Origin: Arthrobacter sp. ISL-5
Lineage (GTDB): Bacteria; Actinomycetota; Actinomycetes; Actinomycetales; Micrococcaceae
Length of the DNA: 64,000 nucleotides
Assembly (NCBI RefSeq): GCF_018613835.1
Contig: NZ_JAGGPM010000007.1
Location: 62,001-126,000, forward strand
Direction: 5' to 3'
The position numbers and the translations under genes are program-made. This document shows positions 32,088 through 41,190 of this stretch, in pieces (position 1 is the first letter of the stretch; every line of letters begins with the position of its first letter). The notes beneath the pieces were generated by a model. The model saw only the letters and a list, made by a program, of their open reading frames with translations. It was not told the origin of the DNA and ran no database searches.

Positions 32088-34042
32088 GCATGGATGGCGT
32101 GGCCTGGCGCTCGCTGTACAACATCACCCGGGCCAAGAGCGGCTCCAAGCCGTTCTCCAAGGAGACACTGAAGCGGGTCCTCGGCTTTGCCAAGCCGCAC
32201 CGCGGCAAACTGATCGCGTTCGTTGCCGTGTCCATCGCCATGGCCTTCCTCGCCGTGGCAACACCGGTGCTGGCCGGCCAGGTAGTGAACGCCATTGTTG
32301 CCCGGTCGGGCGCCGGCGAAGTGATCCGCCTCGCGGCGCTCATCGCCGGTGTGGCCGTGGCCGAGGCCGCTCTCGGCATGGTGAGCCGGTGGCTGTCCTC
32401 CACCATCGGCGAGGGCGTCATCGTGGACCTCCGCACGCGGGTCTTCGACCATGTGCAGAGAATGCCGATTGCATTTTTCACCCGGACCCGCACCGGCGCG
32501 CTCGTCAGCCGGCTCAACAACGACGTCATCGGCGCGCAGTCGGCGTTTGCCGGCACCCTGTCCGGGGTGGTCAGCAACGTGGTGGCCCTGGTGCTGACGC
32601 TCGTGGTCATGCTCAACACGTCGTGGCTGGTCACCGTGCTGGCCATGATCCTGCTGCCGATTTTCCTCATTCCGGCCCGGAGGATGGGCTCCCGGCTGGC
32701 CGACCTGCGCCGCGAGGCCGCCGAGCACAACGCGGCCATGGGCACCCAGATGACCGAGCGCTTTTCCGCACCGGGCGCCACCCTGGTGAAGCTCTTCGGC
32801 CGCCCCGACGAAGAGTCCCGCGAGTTCGCCGTCCGGGCCGGCCGCGTCCGGGACATCGGCGTCCGCACGGCGATGCTGCAATTCACGTTCGTGACGGCCC
32901 TGACGCTGGTTTCGGCGCTGGCCCTGGCGCTCGTCTACGGCCTCGGCGGCTGGCTGGCCATCGCGGGCCAGCTCGCCCCCGGCGACGTGGTGGTGCTGGC
33001 GCTGCTGCTCACCCGCCTTTACGCGCCGCTCACCGCGCTCTCCAACGCCCGGGTGGAGATCATGAGCGCCCTGGTCAGCTTCGAACGTGTGTTTGAGATC
33101 CTCGACCTCGAACCCCTCATCCGGGAAAAGCCGGACGCCGGGGAGGTCCCGCCGGGCCCTGTCGCCGTGGAGTTTGACGACGTCAGGTTCGCCTACCCGT
33201 CCGCGGACAAGGTCTCGCTCGCCTCGCTGGAGGAGGTGGCCACGCTGGACACCCGCGGCGGCGAAGAAGTGCTGCACGGCATCAGCTTCCGGGTGGAACC
33301 GGGCCAGACCGTGGCCCTCGTAGGCTCGTCCGGTGCGGGCAAATCCACCATCGCCCAGCTGCTCTCAAGGCTGTACGACGTCGACTCCGGCGCCGTGCGC
33401 CTCGGCGGACCGGTCCCCGGTGGCATGGGCAGCACTGGCGTGGGCAGCACTGGCATTGGGTCCGGCCGGGGCCTGGACGTCCGCGACCTGACGTTTGATT
33501 CCATGCGTGCGACGCTGGGAATGGTCACCCAGGACGGGCACCTGTTCCACGAATCGATCGCCTCCAACCTGCGGCTGGCCCGTCCCGACGCCACCGAGGA
33601 GGACATGTGGGACGTGCTGCGCCAGGCCCGGCTCGAATACATGATCCGCTCGCTGCCGGACGGCCTGGACACCGTGGTGGGGGAGCGCGGCTACCGGCTT
33701 TCCGGCGGCGAACGCCAGAGGCTCACCATCGCCCGCCTGCTCATCGCCCAGCCGCGCGTGGTCATCCTCGACGAAGCCACTGCGGCGCTGGATTCCACGA
33801 ACGAAGCCGCCGTCCAGGCGGCGCTGGGCGCCGCGCTCGAGGGGCGCACCGCCGTCGTGATCGCCCACCGGCTGTCCACGATCCGCGCCGCGGACGTCAT
33901 CCTGGTGGTGGAGGACGGCTCGATCGTGGAGCGCGGCACGCACACCGAGCTTCTTGCCGCCGACGGGCGATACGCCGAGCTGTACCGGACACAGTTTGCC
34001 GAGGCAACCGCCGTGGCCGAGGAAGCCGTTCCGGAGCTCTGA
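32084..34042 (+). CDS. ABC exporter, fused membrane and ATPase domains
   Basis: A 652-residue half-transporter. Six transmembrane helices (about 35-320) precede an ABC domain with Walker A GSSGAGKST, signature LSGGERQR, Walker B VVILDEATAALD and H loop VIAHRLSTIRAADV. The ATPase carries two insertions: about 20 residues before the A-loop strand (KVSLASLEEVATLDTRGGEE), and a Gly/Ser/Thr repeat (GGMGSTGVGSTGIGSGRG) between Walker A and the Q loop. It would work as a homodimer exporting lipid or drug substrates. Its ATG overlaps the ABC-F stop (ATGA). Confidence 0.92.
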   Translation: MSMDGVAWRSLYNITRAKSGSKPFSKETLKRVLGFAKPHRGKLIAFVAVSIAMAFLAVATPVLAGQVVNAIVARSGAGEVIRLAALIAGVAVAEAALGMVSRWLSSTIGEGVIVDLRTRVFDHVQRMPIAFFTRTRTGALVSRLNNDVIGAQSAFAGTLSGVVSNVVALVLTLVVMLNTSWLVTVLAMILLPIFLIPARRMGSRLADLRREAAEHNAAMGTQMTERFSAPGATLVKLFGRPDEESREFAVRAGRVRDIGVRTAMLQFTFVTALTLVSALALALVYGLGGWLAIAGQLAPGDVVVLALLLTRLYAPLTALSNARVEIMSALVSFERVFEILDLEPLIREKPDAGEVPPGPVAVEFDDVRFAYPSADKVSLASLEEVATLDTRGGEEVLHGISFRVEPGQTVALVGSSGAGKSTIAQLLSRLYDVDSGAVRLGGPVPGGMGSTGVGSTGIGSGRGLDVRDLTFDSMRATLGMVTQDGHLFHESIASNLRLARPDATEEDMWDVLRQARLEYMIRSLPDGLDTVVGERGYRLSGGERQRLTIARLLIAQPRVVILDEATAALDSTNEAAVQAALGAALEGRTAVVIAHRLSTIRAADVILVVEDGSIVERGTHTELLAADGRYAELYRTQFAEATAVAEEAVPEL

Positions 34043-34064
34043 CGCCCTAAAGCCGCAGCCGCAC

Positions 34065-34121
34065 CGAGGGGCGAGCTCTCGGCACTTAGCCTCGACCAAA
34101 GTGCCGGGATCTCACCCCTCG
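34065..34121. terminator. large palindrome between convergent genes (bidirectional terminator)
   Basis: 23-base arms (34065-34087 and 34099-34121) match except for four positions; loop of 11 bases. It separates the convergent exporter and NUDIX genes. No U tract on either side. Confidence 0.6.
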
Positions 34122-34157
34122 ATGTCCGCGGCGTGTGCCGTCCGCGGCCAGCTCATG

Positions 34158-34556
34158 TCAGCGGCGGGCCAGGGCCGGAAGGATGTGGTCCGTGAGCAGC
34201 GGGGCGAGGTCGGCAGGCAGGTCCGCGGCCAGGTCCAGCCAGCGGACTTCGGCGATCTCGGCCGAGGGATGGGCCACCCACGTCCCCGGTGCCGTGAAGA
34301 CCGTCGCTTCGATCTCCGTGGCGGCCTCGTTGGCGGCGTCGGCCAGCCACACTCCCATGAGCGTCAGCTCGCGCGGATCCACCACGATCCCCACTTCCTC
34401 CGCGAGTTCCCGGGCGGCCGCCTCCACCGCGGTTTCGCCCGGTTCCGGCTTGCCGCCGGGATGCATGAACTTGTCCGTGCCGCGTTTGCGGACGGTCAGG
34501 AGCCGGCCGGCCCGGTCATAGACGCAGACGGCGGAGACAACGATGCGCGGATTCAC
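34158..34556 (-). CDS. NUDIX hydrolase
   Basis: A 132-residue NUDIX protein hydrolysing nucleoside-diphosphate-linked compounds. The NUDIX box is complete: GGKPEPGETAVEAAARELAE followed by EVG. The N-terminal strand (NPRIVVSAVCVYDRAGRLLT) and VRKRGTDKFMHPGG suggest a MutT-like or 8-oxo-dGTP type, but the substrate is not fixed by sequence. It starts with GTG 34556, overlapping the stop of the DUF6314 gene by four bases, so the two are translationally coupled. Confidence 0.9.
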   Translation of the reverse strand: MNPRIVVSAVCVYDRAGRLLTVRKRGTDKFMHPGGKPEPGETAVEAAARELAEEVGIVVDPRELTLMGVWLADAANEAATEIEATVFTAPGTWVAHPSAEIAEVRWLDLAADLPADLAPLLTDHILPALARR

Positions 34557-35074
34557 GGGTTCGAGCCTACCCGGTCCGGTGCGGGCTTCTCTTGGGAAAC
34601 AGCCGCGGGAAGGCGCCGCAGCACCGACTCCAGCAGCAGGTCCTTTCGGGGGCCGGTGACGTCCCAGGCGTAGCTGAATTGGTCGGGGCCGGTGAGCGAA
34701 TAGGTCACCCGATAGGTATCGGGATCACACCAGTGCCGGTCCTGGCTGGCGTCCGCGGAGAAGCTCATCCGGTGGAACGGCCGGCCGTCGGGAAACACCA
34801 TGTCCAAGGCGTCGGGGGAGTCCGTGGGCCTGAGCACGTAGTCGCGGGTGGCCGGGCCGGTGAAGGTTTCGCCTGCAGCAGGCCAGCGCACGGTGCCTTC
34901 TTCGTGGAAGCGCAGCGCGCCGTCGTCGTCCGTTTCCGAAAAGGTTACGACGCCGGAAAAGGTTCCGCGGGTGCCGGCCGCGCGGTCCACCATGGTCCGC
35001 TGCACGGACCAGCGGCCCTCAGACCCGGGGCCCAGCAAATAGCCGCGGAGACCGGAGCTGTGCTGCGCATTCAA
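34553..35074 (-). CDS. DUF6314 family protein
   Basis: A 173-residue cytosolic protein. Signature features are RWSVQRTMVDRAAGTRGTFS, LRFHEEGTVRW, DYVLRPTD and FPDGRPFHRMSF, forming an anti-parallel barrel resembling lipocalin-like folds. The predicted start is TTG 35074, but an internal start near GLRGYLLGPG is possible. Upstream of and coupled to the NUDIX gene. Function unknown. Confidence 0.75.
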   Translation of the reverse strand: MNAQHSSGLRGYLLGPGSEGRWSVQRTMVDRAAGTRGTFSGVVTFSETDDDGALRFHEEGTVRWPAAGETFTGPATRDYVLRPTDSPDALDMVFPDGRPFHRMSFSADASQDRHWCDPDTYRVTYSLTGPDQFSYAWDVTGPRKDLLLESVLRRLPAAVSQEKPAPDRVGSNP

Positions 35075-35075
35075 G

Positions 35076-35148
35076 TGCCCTCGATTGGAATCGAACCAAC
35101 GACACCGGCTTTAGGAGAGCCGTGCTCTATCCACTGAGCTACGAGGGC
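35076..35148 (-). tRNA. tRNA-Arg (anticodon CCT)
   Basis: Full cloverleaf on the minus strand: acceptor GCCCTCG with CGAGGGC plus discriminator A; D arm GCTCAGTGGATAGAGC; anticodon stem CGGCT/AGCCG around loop CTCCTAA, giving anticodon CCT for the AGG codon; T arm with GGTTCGATTCC. CCA is not encoded. Confidence 0.95.
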
Positions 35149-35234
35149 GGGCGTCCGGCGCCGCCGGTATTTAGCCGGCCCGTTCGAACACGATTACAAG
35201 CATACAAGGTGCCGGCGCGTACTACGCTCTTGGC

Positions 35235-36020
35235 ATGGCCGCCGCAGCTCAAGCACCGTCCGCCCGGGGCACTTTCCTGCCTGACACTGCCTCGACCCGG
35301 CAGTACATCGGTGCGTGGGCCGTGCTCAGCGTGGTCCAGTATTTCGTGGCCGAGGCGGCAGTGATCGGGGCCTGGGCCGGCCCCGAGCGGTACAGCCGAC
35401 GGACCGGGCTCATCAGCGACCTGGGCGCCGTCAACTGCGGCGTTTTTGACGGTCGCAACGTCTGCTCGCCGCTACACGTGCTCATGAACACGTCGTTCGT
35501 GGCGCAGGGCCTGGGGATGCTGCTGGGCGCGCTCCTCCTGAGTTCCGCGCTGTTGCGGATCGCGGCCAGGCCGGGCGTGCGGGTTGCGGTCAGCCACACC
35601 GGTGAGATGCCGTGGCTGGCGGCGGTTGCCACGCGGATCCTGACCGGGGCGGCCGGTGCCGGAACGGTCATCGTGGGGCTGGTCCCGGAGGATTTGGGCT
35701 CGGGCTGGCATTACGCCGGAGCGGTCACGTACTTCATCGCAGGCGCCTTCGCGCTTCTGCTGCTGGGCATCCTGTGGCTGCGCCAGACGCCGCTGGGATG
35801 GTTCATCCTGGCCGCAGGAGGGGTGTCCACCGCGGCGCTTCTCACGGCGGGCGTCACTCGGCTGGACGTCCCGGAACCCGGCACCGTGGAACGCCTTGTG
35901 GGCTACCCCATCACCATCGGCCTGGCTGCCGCCGGACTCGTGATCGCCCAGCGCGTCCGGCAGGAGCGCGTGGTGCTCAAAGCCCTCCGGGCGGCGCGTG
36001 CTGAAGGCAGCCCTGCCTAG
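35235..36020 (+). CDS. DUF998 family membrane protein
   Basis: A 261-residue polytopic protein with about six helices. The DUF998 pattern is clear: QYFVAEAAVIGAWAGP, YSRRTGLISDLGAVNCG, NVCSPLHVLMNTSFVAQGLG, then GLVPEDLGSGWHYAGAVTYF. Start ATG 35235. Its stop overlaps the end of the convergent membrane gene. Family function is unknown. Confidence 0.85.
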   Translation: MAAAAQAPSARGTFLPDTASTRQYIGAWAVLSVVQYFVAEAAVIGAWAGPERYSRRTGLISDLGAVNCGVFDGRNVCSPLHVLMNTSFVAQGLGMLLGALLLSSALLRIAARPGVRVAVSHTGEMPWLAAVATRILTGAAGAGTVIVGLVPEDLGSGWHYAGAVTYFIAGAFALLLLGILWLRQTPLGWFILAAGGVSTAALLTAGVTRLDVPEPGTVERLVGYPITIGLAAAGLVIAQRVRQERVVLKALRAARAEGSPA

Positions 36021-36652
36021 GCCGGCGACGGCTGCTTCCGAGCGCGGCGCCCTGCGAACACGGACACGCCGCCGATCAGCAGGCTCAGCACCAGCAGCAC
36101 CCAGCCGGCAACCGTGAGGCCGGAGGCCAGGGCCACCTGCCCGTCGTCGAGGTTGACGGCAGCCACCATGGAGTCAACGGCCACATTGCCCCATAGCCGG
36201 ACCACCACGAACAGCAGCGGCACGCACCACAGCGCCCAGCGGAGGCCCTTCTTCGCCACGTTCGTGCCGATCAGGAGCAGCCACGTGAAACCGAAGATCA
36301 GCGGGAACAGCGTGCCGGCGGTCTTGTGGATGTAGTTGAGCTGGCCGCGCGCGTCGCCGTCCATGGCCCTGCGGAGCTGCTCCACGTAGCCGGCATCGAA
36401 GCCGCCGATGAGGGAATCGGGCATGGGCATGCCGCCGGAAAGCTGGGTGAGCTGGTTCAGCGTGAGCAGGTGGAGGTACCAGAACAGGAACAGGCTGGCC
36501 ACGACGCCGGCTATGACAATGAGGCTGCCATTGTTCTGGGCCTTTTCCGGCGTGCGGGCCGTGGTGGGGTTGATCACCGGAGGCAGATGGTGCTGGGGAA
36601 CAGCGGCCTTTGCGCCGTGCTTCTTGATCCGCTGTGCAGGTGTCTTGGCCAT
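36017..36652 (-). CDS. hypothetical membrane protein
   Basis: A 211-residue protein with a ~40-residue basic cytoplasmic N-terminus (MAKTPAQRIKKHGAKAAVPQ). Four hydrophobic helices lie at about 44-64, 112-132, 140-160 and 178-200, with an extracytoplasmic loop (MPDSLIGGFDAGYVEQLRRA) between the first two. I start it at ATG 36652 because translation upstream runs into unlikely sequence. Conserved-looking but unassigned. Confidence 0.7.
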   Translation of the reverse strand: MAKTPAQRIKKHGAKAAVPQHHLPPVINPTTARTPEKAQNNGSLIVIAGVVASLFLFWYLHLLTLNQLTQLSGGMPMPDSLIGGFDAGYVEQLRRAMDGDARGQLNYIHKTAGTLFPLIFGFTWLLLIGTNVAKKGLRWALWCVPLLFVVVRLWGNVAVDSMVAAVNLDDGQVALASGLTVAGWVLLVLSLLIGGVSVFAGRRARKQPSPA

Positions 36653-36727
36653 GCGTCCATTATCGCCCGGCAGGAAACAAAGGGATCTCATCGCCCTGAG
36701 GGCAGTCGCGCCGATAGGCTGGGGACC

Positions 36728-37576
36728 GTGACCGAACTAGGAAGACACAAACTGGGTAAACACAGCGCCGCCAACCTGAGCCCCGAGCTCGACGACTTTG
36801 ACCTGGCTTCCGCCTTGGTCCGCGAGGCGGGAATGCTGGCACTGATGATGCGGCAGGGCGGGCTCGACGCCCAGCGCAAAACGTCCGTCTCCGACGTCGT
36901 CACAGCCGCTGACCACGCCGCCGAGGCCTACGTGCTGGAGCAGCTGCGCCGCTGCAGGCCGGACGACGGCGTCCTCGGCGAGGAAGGTGCTGCCGTCCAC
37001 GGAAGCAGCGGCCGGACCTGGGTCATCGACCCGGTGGACGGAACCTACAACTTCCTTCACGGTTCCACCTACTGGTGCTCCGCGATTGCCCTCAAGGATG
37101 AATCCGACGTGCTGCTGGGAGCCATCTTCCAGCCCGAGGAAGACAAGCTGTGGCTCGGCGGCACGGGCCGCGCCGCCACGCTCAACGGCGATCCCGTCAC
37201 CACGTTCGCGTCGGACGGGGCTAACCGCGGCGCCGACGAGCTTTCCCAGATCGGTGCCGCCACCTACATCCACCCGCGATGGCTGGCGGATCCGATGTGC
37301 GCCATGCCCTGGCACGCCGCCGCCAGCTCTGCCGCCACGCTGCGCATGTTCGGGTCCGGCTCCTGCGATCTCGGGCGCGTGGCGGACGGCGAACTTGGCT
37401 GCTGGTTCCAGCACAGCTGCCCGGAATGGGACTGGCTGCCGGGGAAGGCGATTGTCCTCGCCGCCGGCGGCGCCACCGGAAGCGTCTACGTGAACGGGCT
37501 CGAGTGGTTCATGGCAGGAGGCGCGACGGCGGTACACCAGCTGCGTGCGGCCCTTGAGTCAGGTTCTGTGGACTAG
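36728..37576 (+). CDS. inositol-monophosphatase-family phosphatase
   Basis: A 282-residue Mg2+-dependent phosphatase of the IMPase/HisN/CysQ superfamily. Metal ligands: E in VLGEEGAAVH, D-x-D-G-T in TWVIDPVDGTYNFLHG, and the late D in PEWDWLPGKAIVLAAGGA. Substrates in this family include inositol phosphates, histidinol phosphate and PAP; sequence alone does not decide. The GTG at 36728 (VTELGRHKLGKHS) gives the usual length. It is not part of the iol locus. Confidence 0.88.
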   Translation: MTELGRHKLGKHSAANLSPELDDFDLASALVREAGMLALMMRQGGLDAQRKTSVSDVVTAADHAAEAYVLEQLRRCRPDDGVLGEEGAAVHGSSGRTWVIDPVDGTYNFLHGSTYWCSAIALKDESDVLLGAIFQPEEDKLWLGGTGRAATLNGDPVTTFASDGANRGADELSQIGAATYIHPRWLADPMCAMPWHAAASSAATLRMFGSGSCDLGRVADGELGCWFQHSCPEWDWLPGKAIVLAAGGATGSVYVNGLEWFMAGGATAVHQLRAALESGSVD

Positions 37577-37664
37577 CCCGCTGCGCGGTCTCCAAGGGTG
37601 GCGTCGGGGCTTATCCACAGGGCGGAATGCAGTGTCAGCCCCACCGCCTAGACTTGTAGTCACC

Positions 37665-40253
37665 ATGGATATGTTGTTTGACCCGTACGCTGACGGTCCG
37701 TTCAAGGCAGGCTCCCGCGCCGCCGCCCTTACCAAGTCGCGCCCCGAATCCGGGCAGGCGCCCGTCGAATTTGGCGGTGGCGGTCCCGGGCGGGGGGGAC
37801 ACGCAACCGGTCCGGCCGCCGGTCCCGCAGGTGGCGGCCATGCAGGTGGCGGTCCCGCAGACGGCGGCCATACAGGTGGGGGCCGGCCTGGTGACTGGGC
37901 TGCCCGGCCGCAGTTGCCGGATGCCGGCGCGCTGCTGGAGGGCCTGAATCCTCAGCAGGAAGAGGCCGTCAAACACGCCGGCAGTGCGCTCCTGATCGTG
38001 GCGGGCGCGGGTTCAGGCAAGACTCGCGTACTCAGTAACCGGATCGCCTACCTGATTGCCACCAGGCGCGCCCACCATGGCGAGATCCTGGCCATCACGT
38101 TCACCAACAAGGCTGCCGCCGAAATGCGGGAGCGCATCGAGGCGCTCGTGGGCGCCCGGGCCAAGACCATGTGGATTTCCACGTTCCACTCGTCCTGCGT
38201 GCGGATCCTGCGCCGCGAAGCCGCCAACGTGGGGCTGAAATCCAACTTCTCCATCTACGACTCCGCCGATTCCCTCAGGCTCATCACGCTCGTGGCCAAG
38301 AACCTGGACCTGGATCCCAAGAAGTTCGCGCCCAAGGCCATCCAGCACAAGATCTCAGCGCTCAAGAACGAGCTGATTGACGCGGACGCATATTCGTCCT
38401 CGGCCAACCACAACGATCCCTTCGAGCAGGCCGTGGCCGATGTCTTCAAGGGCTACACCCAGCGGCTCCGCCAGGCCAACGCCATGGACTTCGACGACCT
38501 CATCGCCGAGACCGTCTACATGTTCCGGGCGTTCCCGGCGCTGGCGGATTCCTACCGGCGCCGCTTCCGGCACGTTCTGGTGGACGAATACCAGGACACC
38601 AACCATGCGCAGTACGCGCTGGTCCGGGAAATCGTCGGCGAGGGGCCGGAAGCAGCCGAGCTCACGGTCGTGGGCGATTCCGATCAATCCATCTATGCCT
38701 TCCGCGGGGCCGACATCCGCAACATCGTGGAGTTCGAGGAGGACTACCCCGATGCCCGCACCATCAAGCTCGAACAGAACTACCGGTCCACCCAGAACAT
38801 CCTGAGCGCGGCCAACTCCGTCATCTCGCGCAACCCGAACCGGCCCGAGAAGCGGCTGTGGACGGCGGAGGGCGAGGGCCACAAGATCATCGGCTACGTG
38901 GGCGAAAACGAACACGACGAAGCCCAGTTCATCGCCAAGGAGATCGACCGGCTGCAGGACGAGGACAACCTCCGCCCCGGCGACGTCGCCATTTTCTACC
39001 GCACCAACGCCCAGTCGCGGTCCATCGAGGACGTCCTGGTGCGCGTCGGCCTGCCCTACAAGGTGGTGGGCGGCACGCGCTTCTACGAGCGCAAGGAAAT
39101 CAAGGACGCCCTCGCGTACCTCCGTGTCCTGGTCAACCCTGACGACGACGTCAATCTCCGCCGGGTCCTCAACGAACCCAAGCGCGGGATCGGCGACCGC
39201 GCCGAGGGCGCCGTTGCCGCCCTGGCCGAACGTGAACGGAGTTCGTTCATGGCGGCTGCCCGCCGTGCCGACCAGGCGCCCGGCATGGCCACCCGTTCGG
39301 TCAACGCCGTGCTCGGCTTCGTGAAGCTCCTGGACGACCTCGCCGAGGTGGCCAGCGGCTCCGGCGCGGCTGCCGCCCTCGAAGCCGTCCTGGAACAGAC
39401 CGGGTACCTGGCAGGGCTGCGGTCAAGCACCGATCCCCAGGACGAGTCCCGGGTGGAAAACCTCGCCGAACTAATCGCCGTCGTGCGTGAATACGAACAG
39501 GAGAATCCGGAGGGCTCCCTCGGCGCCTTCCTGGAGCAGGTCTCCCTCGTGGCTGACGCCGACCAGATCCCGGATGCCCCGGGCGCGGACATCGATGCCG
39601 CCGTGGCGGAAGCCAAACGGCTGGGCGTGGTCACGCTCATGACCCTCCACACGGCCAAGGGCCTTGAATTCCCCGTGGTGTTCCTGACCGGCATGGAGCA
39701 CGGCCTCTTCCCGCACCAGCGGTCGGCCACCGATCCCAAGGAGCTCGCGGAGGAGCGCCGGCTGGCTTATGTGGGCCTGACCCGTGCCCGGAAGCGGCTG
39801 TACGTCACCCGCTCGGAAGTCCGGAGCATGTGGGGCCAGAGCCAGTACAACCCGGCCAGCCAGTTCCTCGAAGAAATCCCGTCCGAACTTGTCGAATGGA
39901 AGCGCGAGGGCACCAGCCGGCAGACCGGCGGCTGGGGGAGCGGGGGGCCGATCGGCTCGAACCGGTACGGCGGATCATTCTGGGGAGCCGGGACGTCGCG
40001 CGGTGCCGCAGCCGATTCATCGGCGGGCTTCAACGCGGACGTTCCCGCCGCCGTCGCAAAGAACCGCGTCCAGCCGCAGAAGGAAATCGTCGCAGTCAGC
40101 GTGGGGGACAAGGTCAACCACACCAGTTTCGGCAACGGCACGGTGCTGGCAGTCGAAGGGGCAGGGGACAAGACCGTGGCGAAGGTGAAGTTCGACGTCG
40201 GCGAGAAGCGGCTGTTGCTGCGCTACGCGCCGCTCACCAAACTCGACGCCTGA
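37665..40253 (+). CDS. pcrA: UvrD/PcrA-type ATP-dependent DNA helicase
   Basis: An 862-residue superfamily-1 3'-to-5' helicase for repair and replication-fork processing. Motif I AGAGSGKT (113-120), Ia ITFTNKAAAEM, II VDEYQDTN, III VGDSDQSIYAFRGA, IV LEQNYRS, V TLHTAKGLEFPVVF and VI EERRLAYVGLTRARKRL are intact. The C-terminal Tudor-like domain (VGDKVNHTSFGNGTVLAVEG), which contacts RNA polymerase in relatives, is present. Before the motor is a ~90-residue extension containing a Gly/His/Pro repeat (HAGGGPADGGHTGGG) not seen in standard PcrA. Start ATG 37665 (MDMLFDPYADG). Confidence 0.96.
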   Translation: MDMLFDPYADGPFKAGSRAAALTKSRPESGQAPVEFGGGGPGRGGHATGPAAGPAGGGHAGGGPADGGHTGGGRPGDWAARPQLPDAGALLEGLNPQQEEAVKHAGSALLIVAGAGSGKTRVLSNRIAYLIATRRAHHGEILAITFTNKAAAEMRERIEALVGARAKTMWISTFHSSCVRILRREAANVGLKSNFSIYDSADSLRLITLVAKNLDLDPKKFAPKAIQHKISALKNELIDADAYSSSANHNDPFEQAVADVFKGYTQRLRQANAMDFDDLIAETVYMFRAFPALADSYRRRFRHVLVDEYQDTNHAQYALVREIVGEGPEAAELTVVGDSDQSIYAFRGADIRNIVEFEEDYPDARTIKLEQNYRSTQNILSAANSVISRNPNRPEKRLWTAEGEGHKIIGYVGENEHDEAQFIAKEIDRLQDEDNLRPGDVAIFYRTNAQSRSIEDVLVRVGLPYKVVGGTRFYERKEIKDALAYLRVLVNPDDDVNLRRVLNEPKRGIGDRAEGAVAALAERERSSFMAAARRADQAPGMATRSVNAVLGFVKLLDDLAEVASGSGAAAALEAVLEQTGYLAGLRSSTDPQDESRVENLAELIAVVREYEQENPEGSLGAFLEQVSLVADADQIPDAPGADIDAAVAEAKRLGVVTLMTLHTAKGLEFPVVFLTGMEHGLFPHQRSATDPKELAEERRLAYVGLTRARKRLYVTRSEVRSMWGQSQYNPASQFLEEIPSELVEWKREGTSRQTGGWGSGGPIGSNRYGGSFWGAGTSRGAAADSSAGFNADVPAAVAKNRVQPQKEIVAVSVGDKVNHTSFGNGTVLAVEGAGDKTVAKVKFDVGEKRLLLRYAPLTKLDA

Positions 40254-40255
40254 CC

Positions 40256-40966
40256 ATGGCGGTTCGATTGGCCGTTCGTTGGGCGGCTGCGGTTGCGGCC
40301 GCCGGCCTGCTGGCTGTCACCGGCTGCACCGTCACCGTGCCGGATCCTGGATACACCGCCCCGCCACCGCTGCCCGCCCTCGAGCAGCTGAAGCAGGCCC
40401 CGCTGTCCGATGCCAGCGCATTCTCCGCGGGGGAGGACGCCCTGGCCTTCGTCACGGCGGACCGGAACGTGGTCTGCACGCTGACCTCAGTGCGCGGGCC
40501 GCACGTGAATCTGCCCTATGAGCGGAACAACTTCGGCGACGCCGCCAACCGGAAACTGGCCACGGTCCCGGCAGCGCACTGCGAGCTCGCGGTCTACCCC
40601 GCGCCCCAAACCGCGGACATCAAGGACGACTGCTCGGGGACCGGCCTGGGCTATCTGGGCGGAACCGCCCTGCTTACGCCTGACCGGGCCGGGTATGGCG
40701 AGTGCCGGTCCGGCGTCACACAAATGGAATCCGAATACGGGCCCCTGGGGTCACGCACCGGTCCGATCTCGCAGCTGCCCGTCCTTCCCGAGGGCGGAAA
40801 CCTGGAACGCAACGGCCTGCGGTGCTCTGCGTACGACGCCGGGGTGGCCTGTGGGAACGTCTCCGGAGGCACTGCGTTCTTCGTCAGCCGCGATCATTAC
40901 GAACTCATCTCCGGCGGCGGCAAAAAGGCCTCCACGGCGCCCTCCAAGGCTCCAAAATCCCCGTAA
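40256..40966 (+). CDS. secreted lipoprotein of unknown function
   Basis: A 236-residue protein. The signal peptide MAVRLAVRWAAAVAAAGLLA ends in lipobox VTGC (Cys about 23). The mature part begins Pro/Thr-rich, then holds six cysteines likely to form disulfides (DRNVVCTLTSV, AHCELAVY, DDCSGTGLG, GECRSG, LRCSAYDAGVACGN). The C-terminus is Lys/Ser/Pro-rich. It follows pcrA by two bases and is probably co-transcribed, but a functional link is not apparent. No family recognised. Confidence 0.8.
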   Translation: MAVRLAVRWAAAVAAAGLLAVTGCTVTVPDPGYTAPPPLPALEQLKQAPLSDASAFSAGEDALAFVTADRNVVCTLTSVRGPHVNLPYERNNFGDAANRKLATVPAAHCELAVYPAPQTADIKDDCSGTGLGYLGGTALLTPDRAGYGECRSGVTQMESEYGPLGSRTGPISQLPVLPEGGNLERNGLRCSAYDAGVACGNVSGGTAFFVSRDHYELISGGGKKASTAPSKAPKSP

Positions 40967-41190
40967 TCATGCGGTTTTTCTACGTTCCATAGAATAGTGT
41001 CCTTACTCACATAACAGGTACTCTGGAACGGGCCTGTCCGCAGAAAGGACTAGAGTTCCGAGAGGAGCATTGCGCCGTGCGGCTCGTTTCCCAACCTGCC
41101 GCAGGGGGCGTTTATTCCGCAGCCCGGTAACCACGATTACGTGGGGTCCGGCTGTACAGAAACTACTTCGACGTAGAAGGACACTAAACC
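40967..41190 (+). other. sucCD leader region
   Basis: 224 bases. A -10-like TAGAAT (40990-40995) follows the lipoprotein stop, without a good -35, so any leader before sucC would be about 190 bases long. I recognise no riboswitch. Confidence 0.3.

Noticed and set aside
35076..35148. tRNA-Arg gene as an integration site for a mobile island
   Set aside because: No integrase, no repeated tRNA 3' end and no foreign-looking neighbours are present.
36728..37576. Inositol-monophosphatase-family gene as part of the inositol regulon
   Set aside because: It lies 8 kb away among housekeeping genes without the TGTCAGGACA element, and the family has many other substrates.
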